DNA from: Pseudomonadota bacterium | Lineage (GTDB): Bacteria; Pseudomonadota; Gammaproteobacteria; Xanthomonadales; Xanthomonadaceae | Direction: 5' to 3' | Assembly (NCBI GenBank): GCA_021821195.1 | Contig: JAKACT010000004.1 | Coordinates: forward strand, 124,001-188,000 | Length of the DNA: 64,000 bases | The notes under the pieces: model-generated | What the model saw: only the letters and a program-made list of their open reading frames with translations | What the model was told of the DNA's origin: nothing | Database searches by the model: none | Shown: in pieces, positions 30,138 through 38,455 of the stretch | How the letters are laid out: every line of letters begins with the position of its first letter | Position numbering within the stretch: position 1 is the stretch's first letter | Translations under genes and position numbers: made by a program

Positions 30138-31577
30138 TCAGGCCTTGGCTTCAGCGACGTCGGGCGACATGACCGGATGTTCGGCAACGCCGGACGCCAT
30201 CTTCCAGGTCTTCCACATGTGCCAGCCCATCAGGCACATGCCGGACAGGATCAGCAGGCCGCCCAGCAGCCGCCCCAGGTAGTAGGGGTAGGTGGCGACC
30301 AGCGACTCGACGAAGCTGTAGGTCAGCGTGCCGTCGGCGTTGGTGGCGCGCCACATCAGGCCCTGGGTGATGCCGGCGATCCACATCGAGACGATGTAGA
30401 ACACCACGCCGATGGTGTGCATCCAGAAATGGGTGTCGATCAGCTTGGTCGAATACATCCCCGGCAGGCCCAGCAGGCGCGGGTATAGCGCATACAGCGA
30501 GCCGATCGAGATCATCGCCACCCAGCCCAGGGTGCCGGCATGCACGTGGCCCACGGTCCAGTCGGTGTAGTGCGACAGCGAGTTGACCGTTTTGATCGAC
30601 AGCAGCGGGCCTTCGAAGGTCGCGATCATGTAGAAGCTGATCGCCACGATCAGGAACTTCAGGATCGGGTCGGTGCGCAGCTTGTGCCACACGCCGGAGA
30701 GCGTGAGGATGCCGTTCATCGCGCCGCCCCAGCTGGGGGCCAGCAGGATCACCGAGAACACCATGCCCACCGACTGCGCCCAGTCCGGCAGCGCGGTGTA
30801 GTGCAGGTGGTGCGGGCCGGCCCACATGTAGATCGAGATCAGCGCCCAGAAGTGGACGATGGACAGGCGGTAGGAGTAGATCGGGCGCTGTGCCTGCTTC
30901 GGGACGAAGTAGTACATCATCGCCAGGTAGCCGACGGTGAGCAGGAACGCCACGCCGTTGTGGCCGTACCACCACTGCGCCATCGCGTCGACCGCGCCGC
31001 TGTAGACCGAGTACGACTTCCACAGCCCGGCCGGCATCACGATGTTGTTGACGATGTGCAGCAGCGCCACCGCGATCACGTAGGCGCCGTAGAACCAGTT
31101 GGCGACGTAGATGTGCTTGACCCGGCGCTTGGCGATGGTGCCGAAGAACAGCCAGCCGTAGGCCACCCAGACGATTGCGATCAGCACGTCCAGCGGCCAT
31201 TCCAGCTCGGCGTATTCCTTGCTCTGGGTGATGCCCAGCGGCAGGGTGATCACCGCACCCAGCATCGCTGCCTGCCAGCCCCAGAACACGAACTGGGCCA
31301 GCTTGTCGGAGATCAGCCGCACATGGCAGGTGCGCTGCACCACGTACAGTGACGTGGCGAACAGCACCGAGCCGCCGAATGCGAAGATCATGCCGTTGGT
31401 GTGCAGCGGCCGGATCCGGCTGTAGGTCAGCCACGGGATGTCGAAGTTGAGGGCGGGCCAGTACAGCTGCGCGGCGCAGAGGACGCCGACGGCCATGCCG
31501 ACGATGCCCCAGAACACGGTCGCAACCGCGAACTGGTGCACCACCTTGTCGTTGTAGGTGCCGGTGGTGGCTTGCAT
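30138..31577 (-). CDS. ccoN: cbb3 oxidase catalytic subunit CcoN
   Basis: The 479-residue, twelve-helix haem-copper subunit reduces oxygen at low concentrations. Haem and copper ligands are visible in [22 protein letters not shown] and [11 protein letters not shown]. An open frame extends upstream to an ATG at 31613, but I place the start at 31577 ([13 protein letters not shown]). GGAG at 31584-31587 sits six bases upstream, and the Fnr-box geometry predicts transcription to begin near 31596, after the upstream ATGs. The operon ccoNOQP continues with the assembly genes. Confidence 0.97.
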   Translation of the reverse strand: MQATTGTYNDKVVHQFAVATVFWGIVGMAVGVLCAAQLYWPALNFDIPWLTYSRIRPLHTNGMIFAFGGSVLFATSLYVVQRTCHVRLISDKLAQFVFWGWQAAMLGAVITLPLGITQSKEYAELEWPLDVLIAIVWVAYGWLFFGTIAKRRVKHIYVANWFYGAYVIAVALLHIVNNIVMPAGLWKSYSVYSGAVDAMAQWWYGHNGVAFLLTVGYLAMMYYFVPKQAQRPIYSYRLSIVHFWALISIYMWAGPHHLHYTALPDWAQSVGMVFSVILLAPSWGGAMNGILTLSGVWHKLRTDPILKFLIVAISFYMIATFEGPLLSIKTVNSLSHYTDWTVGHVHAGTLGWVAMISIGSLYALYPRLLGLPGMYSTKLIDTHFWMHTIGVVFYIVSMWIAGITQGLMWRATNADGTLTYSFVESLVATYPYYLGRLLGGLLILSGMCLMGWHMWKTWKMASGVAEHPVMSPDVAEAKA

Positions 31578-31602
31578 GCGGGTCTCCGGAGTGAACATGG
31601 AC

Positions 31603-31644
31603 ATGCTAGTCATGCCTCGAGGACCGGGGCTTGACGTAGGTCAA
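31603..31644 (-). promoter_or_regulatory. Fnr/Dnr box and -10 for ccoNOQP
   Basis: TTGACGTAGGTCAA at 31631-31644 is a full dyad of the Fnr/Dnr type. Reading toward ccoN, 22 bases separate it from TAGCAT (31603-31608) and the predicted +1 at 31596 is 41.5 bases from the box centre. The box also lies 112 bases upstream of the divergent fnr gene and could affect it. Confidence 0.75.
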
Positions 31645-31755
31645 ATTGACGGGGTCTATCGCAGTCGTGGCGGGCGGTGTAAGCCGGGCAACGGATGGCA
31701 GGATCGGCGATAATTGTAGCCCTAGCCTCCCCGATTTGCAGGCACAAGCAGAGTC

Positions 31756-32526
31756 ATGAGCGACCCGATCCCGCTGAACCTGGCACGGCTGCGGCGTACC
31801 TGTGCCGAATGCTCGCTGCAGATGCTGTGCCTGCCTGCCGGGGTGGATGCGGACGACCTTGGCAGGTTGGATACGGTGGTGCAGCGGCGCAAGCCGCTGG
31901 CCAAGGGCGAAAGCCTGTATCGCACCGGCGATGCGCTGCGGGCGGTCTTCGTGGCCAGCGAGGGCAGCTTCAAGACGGTGGTGGTGAACCCGGCCGGCGA
32001 GGAGCACGTGCTTGGCTTCCACCTGCCGGGCGAGCTGTTCGGGCTAGACGGCATCGGCAGCGGCCAGCACCGCTGCGAGGCGGTGGCGCTGAGCGATGCG
32101 CGCGTATGCGAACTGCCGTTCTCGCAGCTGGCGACCATCGCCGCCAAGCTTCCTAGCCTGCAGCAGCAGCTGCTGCGCGTGATCGGGCAGAGCGCCGACC
32201 GCGACCACGACCACGTGGACGTGCTGTCGCGGCGCCAGGCCAGCGAGCGCATCGCCCTGTTCGTGCACGGCCTGAGCGAGCGCTACCGGCGCATCGGCCG
32301 GCCCAGCGATGATTTCCAGCTGCCGATGAGCCGCGACGAGATCGCGCGCTACCTGGGGCTGGTGCTGGAAACCGTCAGCCGCGGCTTCAGCCGCCTGCAC
32401 GAGGACGGCGTGATCGAGGTGCGCGGCCGCCGCGTGCGCATCCTCGACGAAACGGCGTTGTGCCTGGCCGCCAACGGCGGCAGCGACGGCCTGAGTCCGC
32501 AGCCGCGCAAGCGCGACCGCGCCTGA
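31756..32526 (+). CDS. fnr: Fnr-type oxygen-sensing transcription regulator
   Basis: A 256-residue Crp/Fnr-family protein. The N-terminal cysteines Cys16, Cys19 and Cys25 (RRTCAECSLQMLCLPAG), plus Cys118 in ARVCELPF, match the four [4Fe-4S] ligands of E. coli Fnr in spacing. Then comes the cyclic-nucleotide-like fold (LPGELFGLDGIGSG) and a winged helix with LGLVLETVSRGFSRL, whose E-SR recognition residues are those that read TTGAT half-sites. It is divergent from ccoN and is a good candidate for the regulator of the boxes in this window. Confidence 0.93.
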   Translation: MSDPIPLNLARLRRTCAECSLQMLCLPAGVDADDLGRLDTVVQRRKPLAKGESLYRTGDALRAVFVASEGSFKTVVVNPAGEEHVLGFHLPGELFGLDGIGSGQHRCEAVALSDARVCELPFSQLATIAAKLPSLQQQLLRVIGQSADRDHDHVDVLSRRQASERIALFVHGLSERYRRIGRPSDDFQLPMSRDEIARYLGLVLETVSRGFSRLHEDGVIEVRGRRVRILDETALCLAANGGSDGLSPQPRKRDRA

Positions 32527-32590
32527 CCGGTTCGCGCGGCGTGTCCCTGCCGGGCTTGCCCGGCGGCGGGGCTTCCGCGAAGCTGCCCGG

Positions 32591-33826
32591 ATGATGGCGG
32601 ACTTGGACATTCTTCGCGGGCTGGCGGTGGCGCTGGGACTTGGGCTGCTGGTGGGCGTGGAGCGCGAGCGCCGGCGCGCCGACGACGGCCACGGCGTGGC
32701 CGGGGTGCGCACGTTCGCATTGATCGGATTGGCGGGGGCGATCGCCGAGCGCATCGGCGGCATCGGGATCGCGCTGGGTGGCGCCTTCGTGGTGCTGGCG
32801 GCGCTGGCCGGCTACCGCGCCAGCCGTGGCCGCGACCCCGGCCTGACCACCGAGACCGCTATGCTGGTGGTATTCCTGCTGGGCGTGCTGGCGATGCGCG
32901 AGCTGGTGCTGGCGGCGGGCCTCGGCGTGGCTGTCACGCTGCTGCTGGCGATGAAGACGCGCGCCCACCACTTCGTCCACCAGGTGCTGACCGACCAGGA
33001 GCTGCACGATGCGCTGCTGCTGGCGGCGGCCGCGACCGTGGTGCTGCCGCTGCTGCCGGATCGCGCCATCGATCCGTGGGAGGTGCTCAATCCGCGCAAG
33101 CTGTGGCTGCTGGCGGTGATCGTGATGGCGATCAGCGCGCTGGGGCACGTGGCCAGGCGTGCATTCGGCGTGCGCGACGGGCTGCTGCTGGCGGGATTCG
33201 CCGGTGGTTTCGCCTCCAGTTCCGCGACCATCGCCAGCATGGGCGCGCGGGCGCGTAATGAACCCGCCTTGGCCAGCGCCTGTGCCGGTGCCGGGATGAT
33301 GTCCAACGTCAGTACCGTGGTGCAGCTGGGCGTGGTGGTGGGGCTGCTGTCGCCGCCGCTGCTGGGCCGGCTGTGGCCGGCGCTGCTGGTCTCCGGGGTG
33401 GTGGTGGCTGCATTCGCCCTTGCTGCCGTCCGCGCTGCGCGTGACGTACCGGGGGATCCTGCGCTTGCGACCGGGCGTGCGTTCGAGCCGAAACAGGCGT
33501 TGCTGTTCGTGGCGATCGTGGCGCTGGTGATGCTGGCCGCGGCCGCGCTGCAGGCATGGCTGGGCAATGCGGCGCTGGGCGCGGTGTTGGCGGTTTCCGG
33601 CTTTGCGGATACCCATTCGGCGGCGGCTTCGGCGGCGCAGCTGCATGCGACCGGCCACCTCGGGCCACGGGCCGCGATGTCGGGCATCGCGCTGGCATTG
33701 GCCACCAATTCGATCACCAAGCTAGGCCTGGCCTGGGCCAGTGGTGGCCGTGGCTATGCGCTGCGGCTGCTGCCGGGCATCGTCGCCATGCTGCTGGCGT
33801 TCGTGTTGGCCCTGCGGCTGCTGTAA
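32591..33826 (+). CDS. MgtC/SapB and DUF4010 domain membrane protein
   Basis: A 411-residue polytopic membrane protein. The first third matches MgtC/SapB (LGLLVGVERERR, then GVRTFALIGLAGAIA), the remainder DUF4010 (ATVVLPLLPDRAIDPWEVLNPRKLW, then GGFASSSATIASMG and SNVSTVVQL). Family members are annotated as putative Mg transporters or regulators, and the true role is unknown. A second ATG follows immediately at 32594. It ends at a strong terminator. Confidence 0.88.
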   Translation: MMADLDILRGLAVALGLGLLVGVERERRRADDGHGVAGVRTFALIGLAGAIAERIGGIGIALGGAFVVLAALAGYRASRGRDPGLTTETAMLVVFLLGVLAMRELVLAAGLGVAVTLLLAMKTRAHHFVHQVLTDQELHDALLLAAAATVVLPLLPDRAIDPWEVLNPRKLWLLAVIVMAISALGHVARRAFGVRDGLLLAGFAGGFASSSATIASMGARARNEPALASACAGAGMMSNVSTVVQLGVVVGLLSPPLLGRLWPALLVSGVVVAAFALAAVRAARDVPGDPALATGRAFEPKQALLFVAIVALVMLAAAALQAWLGNAALGAVLAVSGFADTHSAAASAAQLHATGHLGPRAAMSGIALALATNSITKLGLAWASGGRGYALRLLPGIVAMLLAFVLALRLL

Positions 33827-33827
33827 A

Positions 33828-33851
33828 AAGGCGCGGCAGAAGCCGCGCCTT
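33828..33851. terminator. Intrinsic terminator between the MgtC-like gene and the SCO gene
   Basis: AAGGCGCGGC and GCCGCGCCTT pair perfectly around an AGAA loop. An A run precedes it on the plus strand, giving a T run for the minus-strand nirK-nirV-SCO transcript. On the plus strand only TT follows. Confidence 0.8.
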
Positions 33852-33896
33852 CGTGGGGCAAGCCCCGGCCCGCTGCGCGGGACGGCGGTGGCGAAC

Positions 33897-34496
33897 TCAG
33901 CCGCCCACGGCCTTGCGTACGGCGGCGACGAACTCCGGATCCGGCTGGGTGCCGATCTTCTCGGTGCGGGCGAGGATGCGGCCGTTGGCGTCCACCAGGA
34001 CCAGCATGCTGCTGTGGTTGAACTCGCCGTCGGCCAGCTGGCGGTAGCGGATGCCGAGCACCGCGGCCACCGAACGCACGTTGTCCGCCGGCGGCGTTGC
34101 CAGCGTCCAGCGGCCGAGATCGAGCTTGCGCTGGTCGACCACCTTCTTCAGCGCCGCCGGGGTGTCGCGGGCAGGATCCATGCTGACCAGCAGCACGCCC
34201 AGGCGCTTCTGCTGCGCGGGGGTGAGCTGGCGCTCGACCGCCTTGCCGGACTCGATGATGAGCGGGCAGATGTACTGGCACGAGGTGTAGAACATCGAGA
34301 CCAGCCGCGGCTTGCCGCGCAGCGTGCGCCAGTCGCGGGTCTGGCCCTGGCTGTCGGTGAGCGGCAGCGGCAGCTGGTAGATCGAATCGCCCGGCAGCGC
34401 CGGCGCGGGCTGGGCGGCCGAGGCCAGGCTGGCCAAGCCGAGCAGCACGGTGGCGGTGATGCCGCGCAGCAGGTGTTTACTCGAGGTCATCGTCAT
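33897..34496 (-). CDS. SCO1/SenC family copper chaperone
   Basis: A 199-residue exported thioredoxin-fold protein with signal peptide and the copper ligands of SCO proteins: Cys73 and Cys77 in TSCQYICPL and His161 in FNHSS. SCO proteins deliver copper to cytochrome oxidases. Here the gene overlaps nirV by 4 bases and follows nirK, so it probably serves the copper centres of the nitrite reductase. The cbb3 oxidase nearby has its own CcoI/CcoG system. Confidence 0.93.
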   Translation of the reverse strand: MTMTSSKHLLRGITATVLLGLASLASAAQPAPALPGDSIYQLPLPLTDSQGQTRDWRTLRGKPRLVSMFYTSCQYICPLIIESGKAVERQLTPAQQKRLGVLLVSMDPARDTPAALKKVVDQRKLDLGRWTLATPPADNVRSVAAVLGIRYRQLADGEFNHSSMLVLVDANGRILARTEKIGTQPDPEFVAAVRKAVGG

Positions 34497-35287
34497 GGTG
34501 CGCTCCTGGCGCAACGGAATCCCATGTTGGCGGTGGCGTCGCGGCCCTCCAGCGAAGACAGCATCGCCACCCGCATCATCACCGCGTAGTTCTCGCGGTC
34601 GTCCATCGACAGCGCGCCGGCGCCGCAGAACTTGCCCCTGTCGGGGTCGCCCTGGGTGCGGTTGTCGCTGTCGACCATCAATGAGGAGGCGTCCTCGGTC
34701 CATTCCCAGACCAGGCCGTGCAGGTCGTGTACGCCGTATGCATTGGCCGCCTGCATGCCCACCCTCGGCAGGGCGTCCCGCGAGGAGCGCGAGTACCAGC
34801 CGAGGATGCGTTCGCGCCAGGCGGGATCCTGGCGGGCATCGCGGTGGGTTTCATCCGCCGCGGCGGCATATTCCCATTCGTTCCAGGTGGGCAGGCGCGC
34901 ACCCAGCCAGCTGCAATAGGCGTCCGCCGCGAACCAGCTGACCCACACCACCGGGCGGTCCGGCAGTGCGTTCGGGCCGAGCGTGTCCGGCCCGGCCCAG
35001 TGCGAGAGATAGCGCGATTCGGCGAACACGCTCGAGACCCGGTCGCGCCGCCATTCCGGGTGGCGCTTCAGGAATGCCTGGAAGTCGGCGTTGGTCACCG
35101 GCTTGCGCATCAGCGCGAACGGCTTGATGCGCACGCCGTTCTTGGCGTCCTCGTAGCGCAGTACAGACTTGAACTGGCCGCCCGGCAGCCCGGCATAGCG
35201 CCCTGCCACCACGCCGGCCGCGAGGCCGGCGAGGGGCAGGACGACGAGGCCCAGAACCAGAAGCGGGGCGGTCAGCCGCTTGCGCAT
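34493..35287 (-). CDS. nirV: NirV-like formylglycine-generating-enzyme family protein
   Basis: A 264-residue protein with an N-terminal membrane anchor or signal (MRKRLTAPLLVLGLVVLPLAGLAAG) and the SUMF1/FGE fold: RPVVWVSWFAADAYCSWLGARLPTWNEWEYAA, then GLVWEWTED and NMGFRCAR. It starts 4 bases after the nirK stop and overlaps the SCO gene, the position of nirV in other nirK clusters. NirV's function is not established; the FGE catalytic cysteine pair is not evident. The start is chosen at 35287 for the anchor and the spacing from nirK. Confidence 0.88.
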   Translation of the reverse strand: MRKRLTAPLLVLGLVVLPLAGLAAGVVAGRYAGLPGGQFKSVLRYEDAKNGVRIKPFALMRKPVTNADFQAFLKRHPEWRRDRVSSVFAESRYLSHWAGPDTLGPNALPDRPVVWVSWFAADAYCSWLGARLPTWNEWEYAAAADETHRDARQDPAWRERILGWYSRSSRDALPRVGMQAANAYGVHDLHGLVWEWTEDASSLMVDSDNRTQGDPDRGKFCGAGALSMDDRENYAVMMRVAMLSSLEGRDATANMGFRCARSAP

Positions 35288-35291
35288 GGCC

Positions 35292-36818
35292 TCAGTGACC
35301 CTCCGAGGCGTTGGCCGGCTTGGCGGCGCGAGCCGCGGCGGCATCGGCCTTGCTGACCTGGCCACCCGGGTTGCCCCAGCTGTTCAGCACATAGGTCGAG
35401 ATGTTGGCCACTTCGTCGTCGGTCAGCTGGCTCATCGGCGGCATGTTGGAGTTGTAGTCCTTGCCGTTGACCTTCACCGGGCCGACCAGGCCGTGCAGGA
35501 TGATTTCCGGCACGCGCTTCGGATTGGCCTTGATGTAGTCCGAACCGGCCAGCGGCGGGAACACGCCCTCCATGCCCTTGCCGTCGGCGCCGTGGCAGGT
35601 GGAGCAGGTACCGGCGAACACCACCTTGCCGGCCGCGATCTGCTCTTCCTTGGTCAGGGTGCCGGCCTTGGCGGAGGCGGCGGCCACCGACACCGGTGCG
35701 CGGCTGGTGCCGGCGACCTGGTCACCCAGGTAGACGGCATCCACTTCCTTGCCCGAGTAGATATCCTTGCGCTCCTTGCCTTCGGCCTGGAGGATCGCCA
35801 GCGCGCCCTTGTTGAAGGCACGGAAGATGCTGTGGTCGACCAGCACGTAGCTGCCGGGCACTTCCATGTGGAACTCCATCATCGCCGCGCCGCCGGCCGG
35901 GATCAGCGTGGTCTGCACGTTCTCCTGGAAGCGGGTGCCGCCTTCGTACCAGACCTTGTCGAAGATCTCGCCGATGACGTGGAAGCTGGACACCAGGTTG
36001 GGGCCGCCGTTGCCGACGTACAGGCGCACCTTCTCGCCGGTCTTGGCCTTGAGCGCCTTGTCGCCGGTCATCGAGCCTTCCATGCCGTTGAACAGCACGT
36101 AGGTCGGGTTCTCGTCGATGGCCTTCTCCATGTTGAAGCCCTGGTGGCCCTTCTCGCGGTACTTGCCGGTGGTGTAGAAGTCACCCTGCATCACGTAGTA
36201 CTCGCGATCGACCTTCGGCAGGCCTTCCGGCGGCTCGACCAGGATCAGGCCGTACATGCCGTTGGCGATGTGCATGCCCACCGGCGCGGTGGCGCAGTGG
36301 TAGACGTACAGGCCGGCGTTGAGCGCCTTGAAGCTGAAGCGGCTGACGTGGCCGGGGGCGGTGAAGCTGGCGGCGGCGCCGCCGCCGGGGCCGGTGACGC
36401 CGTGCAGGTCGATGTTGTGCGGCATCTTGCTGTCCGGCATGTTGCGCAGGTGGAATTCCACCGTGTCGCCCTGGCGCACGCGGATGAAGCTACCCGGCAC
36501 GGTGCCGCCAAAGGTCCAGAAGGTGTAGGTCACGCCTTCGGAGATCTCCATGTCCTTCTCGACCACGTCGAGCGAGACGATCACCTTGGCGGGCTGGCTG
36601 CGGCCGGTTGCCGGCGGCACCAGCGGCGGCGAGGTAAGCACGGCCTGGACCGGTTCGCCCACCGGCGGACCGAAGTCACCCTTGGCGGAGCCGCCGGTTT
36701 CGTCTTGGTGGACGGCGCCGTTCGGGGGCGGGTTCGGCTGCTCGATGCGGCAAGCCGACAGGCCCAAGCTGGCCGCGGCGGCCAAGGCCAGGGTGGCATA
36801 CCTGACTGCGGGTTTCAT
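35292..36818 (-). CDS. nirK: Copper nitrite reductase lipoprotein with C-terminal haem c domain
   Basis: Reduces nitrite to NO. The 508-residue protein has a lipoprotein signal (LSAC, Cys23), two cupredoxin domains and a cytochrome c domain. Type 1 copper ligands are His134, Cys175, His183 and Met188; type 2 ligands His139, His174 and His329; the catalytic pair Asp137 and His280. After a linker at about 375-395 comes CSTCH (405-409) with a NMPPM segment (459-463) for the axial Met. This three-domain architecture is known from Ralstonia-type NirK. AGGGA precedes the ATG at 36818. Transcription should start near 36855 from an Fnr box. Confidence 0.97.
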   Translation of the reverse strand: MKPAVRYATLALAAAASLGLSACRIEQPNPPPNGAVHQDETGGSAKGDFGPPVGEPVQAVLTSPPLVPPATGRSQPAKVIVSLDVVEKDMEISEGVTYTFWTFGGTVPGSFIRVRQGDTVEFHLRNMPDSKMPHNIDLHGVTGPGGGAAASFTAPGHVSRFSFKALNAGLYVYHCATAPVGMHIANGMYGLILVEPPEGLPKVDREYYVMQGDFYTTGKYREKGHQGFNMEKAIDENPTYVLFNGMEGSMTGDKALKAKTGEKVRLYVGNGGPNLVSSFHVIGEIFDKVWYEGGTRFQENVQTTLIPAGGAAMMEFHMEVPGSYVLVDHSIFRAFNKGALAILQAEGKERKDIYSGKEVDAVYLGDQVAGTSRAPVSVAAASAKAGTLTKEEQIAAGKVVFAGTCSTCHGADGKGMEGVFPPLAGSDYIKANPKRVPEIILHGLVGPVKVNGKDYNSNMPPMSQLTDDEVANISTYVLNSWGNPGGQVSKADAAAARAAKPANASEGH

Positions 36819-36861
36819 CGTGTGTTTCCCTTTTTGGAGTGATGTGTCGTTGTTGGCGGCA

Positions 36862-36904
36862 AGCATCGTTTGGCGGCGGGGTTTTGCATGTTGATCCAGG
36901 TCAA
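36862..36904 (-). promoter_or_regulatory. Fnr/Dnr box and -10 for nirK
   Basis: TTGATCCAGGTCAA at 36891-36904 is followed, reading toward nirK, by 23 bases and GATGCT (36862-36867). The predicted +1 at 36855 is 42.5 bases from the box centre and 37 bases before the ATG. Confidence 0.8.
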
Positions 36905-36940
36905 AACCCGTAGGCGACCAGCGATCGGCAGTGCGACCGC

Positions 36941-36982
36941 TTGACCTGCATCAACATGCGGCCCGTGCGAAGCGCAGAACCT
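36941..36982 (+). promoter_or_regulatory. Fnr/Dnr box and -10 for the porin-ubiT operon
   Basis: TTGACCTGCATCAA at 36941-36954 is followed by 22 bases and GAACCT (36977-36982). The predicted +1 at 36989 is 41.5 bases from the box centre and 24 bases before the porin ATG. Together with the neighbouring nirK box this gap carries one site per direction. Confidence 0.78.
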
Positions 36983-37012
36983 TGCGCCACGCATCCAATA
37001 CCGGCACCCCCG

Positions 37013-38230
37013 ATGGCGAACCATACACGAGTGATTTCCATTCTTGTCATCACGTTGGCGGCGGGCTTCCCGCTGCATGCAGCCGAGCCACCGAAGGTCG
37101 CACTGGAGTGGGATCTGCGCCTGCGCCACGAGCAGGTGGACGACGCCGGTTTCGGCCGCGATGCCGCTGCGACCACTGCACGCTTGCGCGCCGGCCTGCG
37201 GTTGGCGCCGGCGGCGGGCTGGACCGTCCTTCTCGAAGGCGAAGGCGTGGCCGGTGCCGGCAACTACAACAGTGGCGCCAACGGCAAGACCGCATTCCCG
37301 ACCGTGCTGGATCCGACCGGTGCCGAACTCAACCAGGCCTGGGTCGGCTGGAAGGGCGCGCAGGGCGGCATTACCGTCGGCCGCCAGCGCATCGCGCTGG
37401 ACAACCAACGCTGGGTGGGCGCGGTGGGCTGGCGGCAGAACGAACAGACCTTCGATGCGCTGGGCGCGCAGTGGAAGCCGCGCGTGGACCTAGGCGTGCA
37501 GTACTACTGGCTGGACCGGGTGCATCGGGTGGCCGGCGACAAGGCGGTAAATCGACTGGCGCGCGAGCGCGACCTCGACAGCCATCTGCTGAATGTCGCG
37601 TGGAAGCGCGGCGCGCAGCAGCTGGTCGGTTATGCCTACCTGCACGACGACCGCGACACCGCCTCCGCTTCCACCGCTACCTATGGCGTGCGTTGGACCG
37701 GTGCCGCCGGGCAGGGCGGACAGGGCTTCGGTTGGACCGGGGAATACGCGCGGCAGACCGACCATGCGCGCAATCCGGCCGATTTCGGCCTCGACTACTG
37801 GCTGCTGGAACCCAGCTGGACGCAGGGCAGGACCACCCTGCGCGCGGGCTGGGAGCGGCTGGGTAGCAATGGCGTGGTGGCAGTGCAGTCGCCGCTGGCC
37901 ACGTTGCATGCCTTCAACGGCTGGGACGACCAGTTCGGCACCACCCCGGCGAAGGGTTTGGAAGATCGTTACCTTGGCGCCGGCGGCAAGTTCGGCCGCG
38001 GTCGTCTCGACGGCAAGCTGGCCTGGGCGCTGGCGTGGCACGACTACCGCGCCGATGTCGGCGGCCTGCGTTACGGCAGCGAGTGGAACGCGTCGCTTGG
38101 TTTTCCGCTGCCGGGCGGCCTGGGCGGACTGGTGAAGCTGGCCGATTACCGCGCCGACGGCTTCTCGCGCGACAACCGCAAGCTCTGGCTGCAGGTGGAA
38201 TGGCGCGGCGCGCGGACGCTGGCGCCATGA
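37013..38230 (+). CDS. Alginate-export/porin-like outer-membrane protein
   Basis: A 405-residue protein with a signal peptide ending at AAGFPLHA-AEPPK. It contains many alternating amphipathic strands (VALEWDLRLRHEQ, then TARLRAGLRLAP) and ends in an aromatic strand, the pattern of a beta-barrel. WVGWKGAQGGITVGRQRIALDNQRWVGAVGWRQNEQTFDA is typical of the alginate-export (AlgE-like) porin group often found in denitrification clusters. Its cargo is unknown; nitrite or a copper complex is possible but speculative. It is the first gene of an Fnr-box operon and its stop overlaps the DUF2249 start. Confidence 0.8.
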   Translation: MANHTRVISILVITLAAGFPLHAAEPPKVALEWDLRLRHEQVDDAGFGRDAAATTARLRAGLRLAPAAGWTVLLEGEGVAGAGNYNSGANGKTAFPTVLDPTGAELNQAWVGWKGAQGGITVGRQRIALDNQRWVGAVGWRQNEQTFDALGAQWKPRVDLGVQYYWLDRVHRVAGDKAVNRLARERDLDSHLLNVAWKRGAQQLVGYAYLHDDRDTASASTATYGVRWTGAAGQGGQGFGWTGEYARQTDHARNPADFGLDYWLLEPSWTQGRTTLRAGWERLGSNGVVAVQSPLATLHAFNGWDDQFGTTPAKGLEDRYLGAGGKFGRGRLDGKLAWALAWHDYRADVGGLRYGSEWNASLGFPLPGGLGGLVKLADYRADGFSRDNRKLWLQVEWRGARTLAP

Positions 38231-38445
38231 GGAAATTGGACCTGCGCGCGCTGCCGGCACCGGAACCGCTGGTGCAGGCACTGGCCGCGGCCGATGCGCT
38301 GCAGCCGGGGCAGGCGCTGGAAGTGTTGACGCCGCTGTTGCCGATGCCGTTGCTGGAGGCGCTGGAAGCGCGCGGCCTGCGTTGGCGCAGCGAGCCGTGC
38401 GCGGACCACGGTACGTGGGTGGCTATCCTGCGGCCCGCCGCCTGA
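38227..38445 (+). CDS. DUF2249 domain protein
   Basis: A 72-residue protein beginning MRKLDLRALPAPEPLVQALAAADAL with QALEVLTPLLPMPLLEALEARG, the DUF2249 fold (a TusA/SirA-like alpha-beta sandwich). It lacks the TusA cysteine at the usual place; the only Cys is in SEPCADHG. DUF2249 genes are common beside nitrite and NO metabolism genes. ATGA overlap with the porin stop. Confidence 0.8.
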   Translation: MRKLDLRALPAPEPLVQALAAADALQPGQALEVLTPLLPMPLLEALEARGLRWRSEPCADHGTWVAILRPAA

Positions 38446-38455
38446 TGTTGGCACG

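Noticed and set aside
33897-34496. Assigning the SCO protein to cbb3 oxidase assembly
   Set aside because: It overlaps nirV in the nirK operon, far from the cco genes, so service to NirK copper is more likely. This is not proven, so no gene symbol was given.
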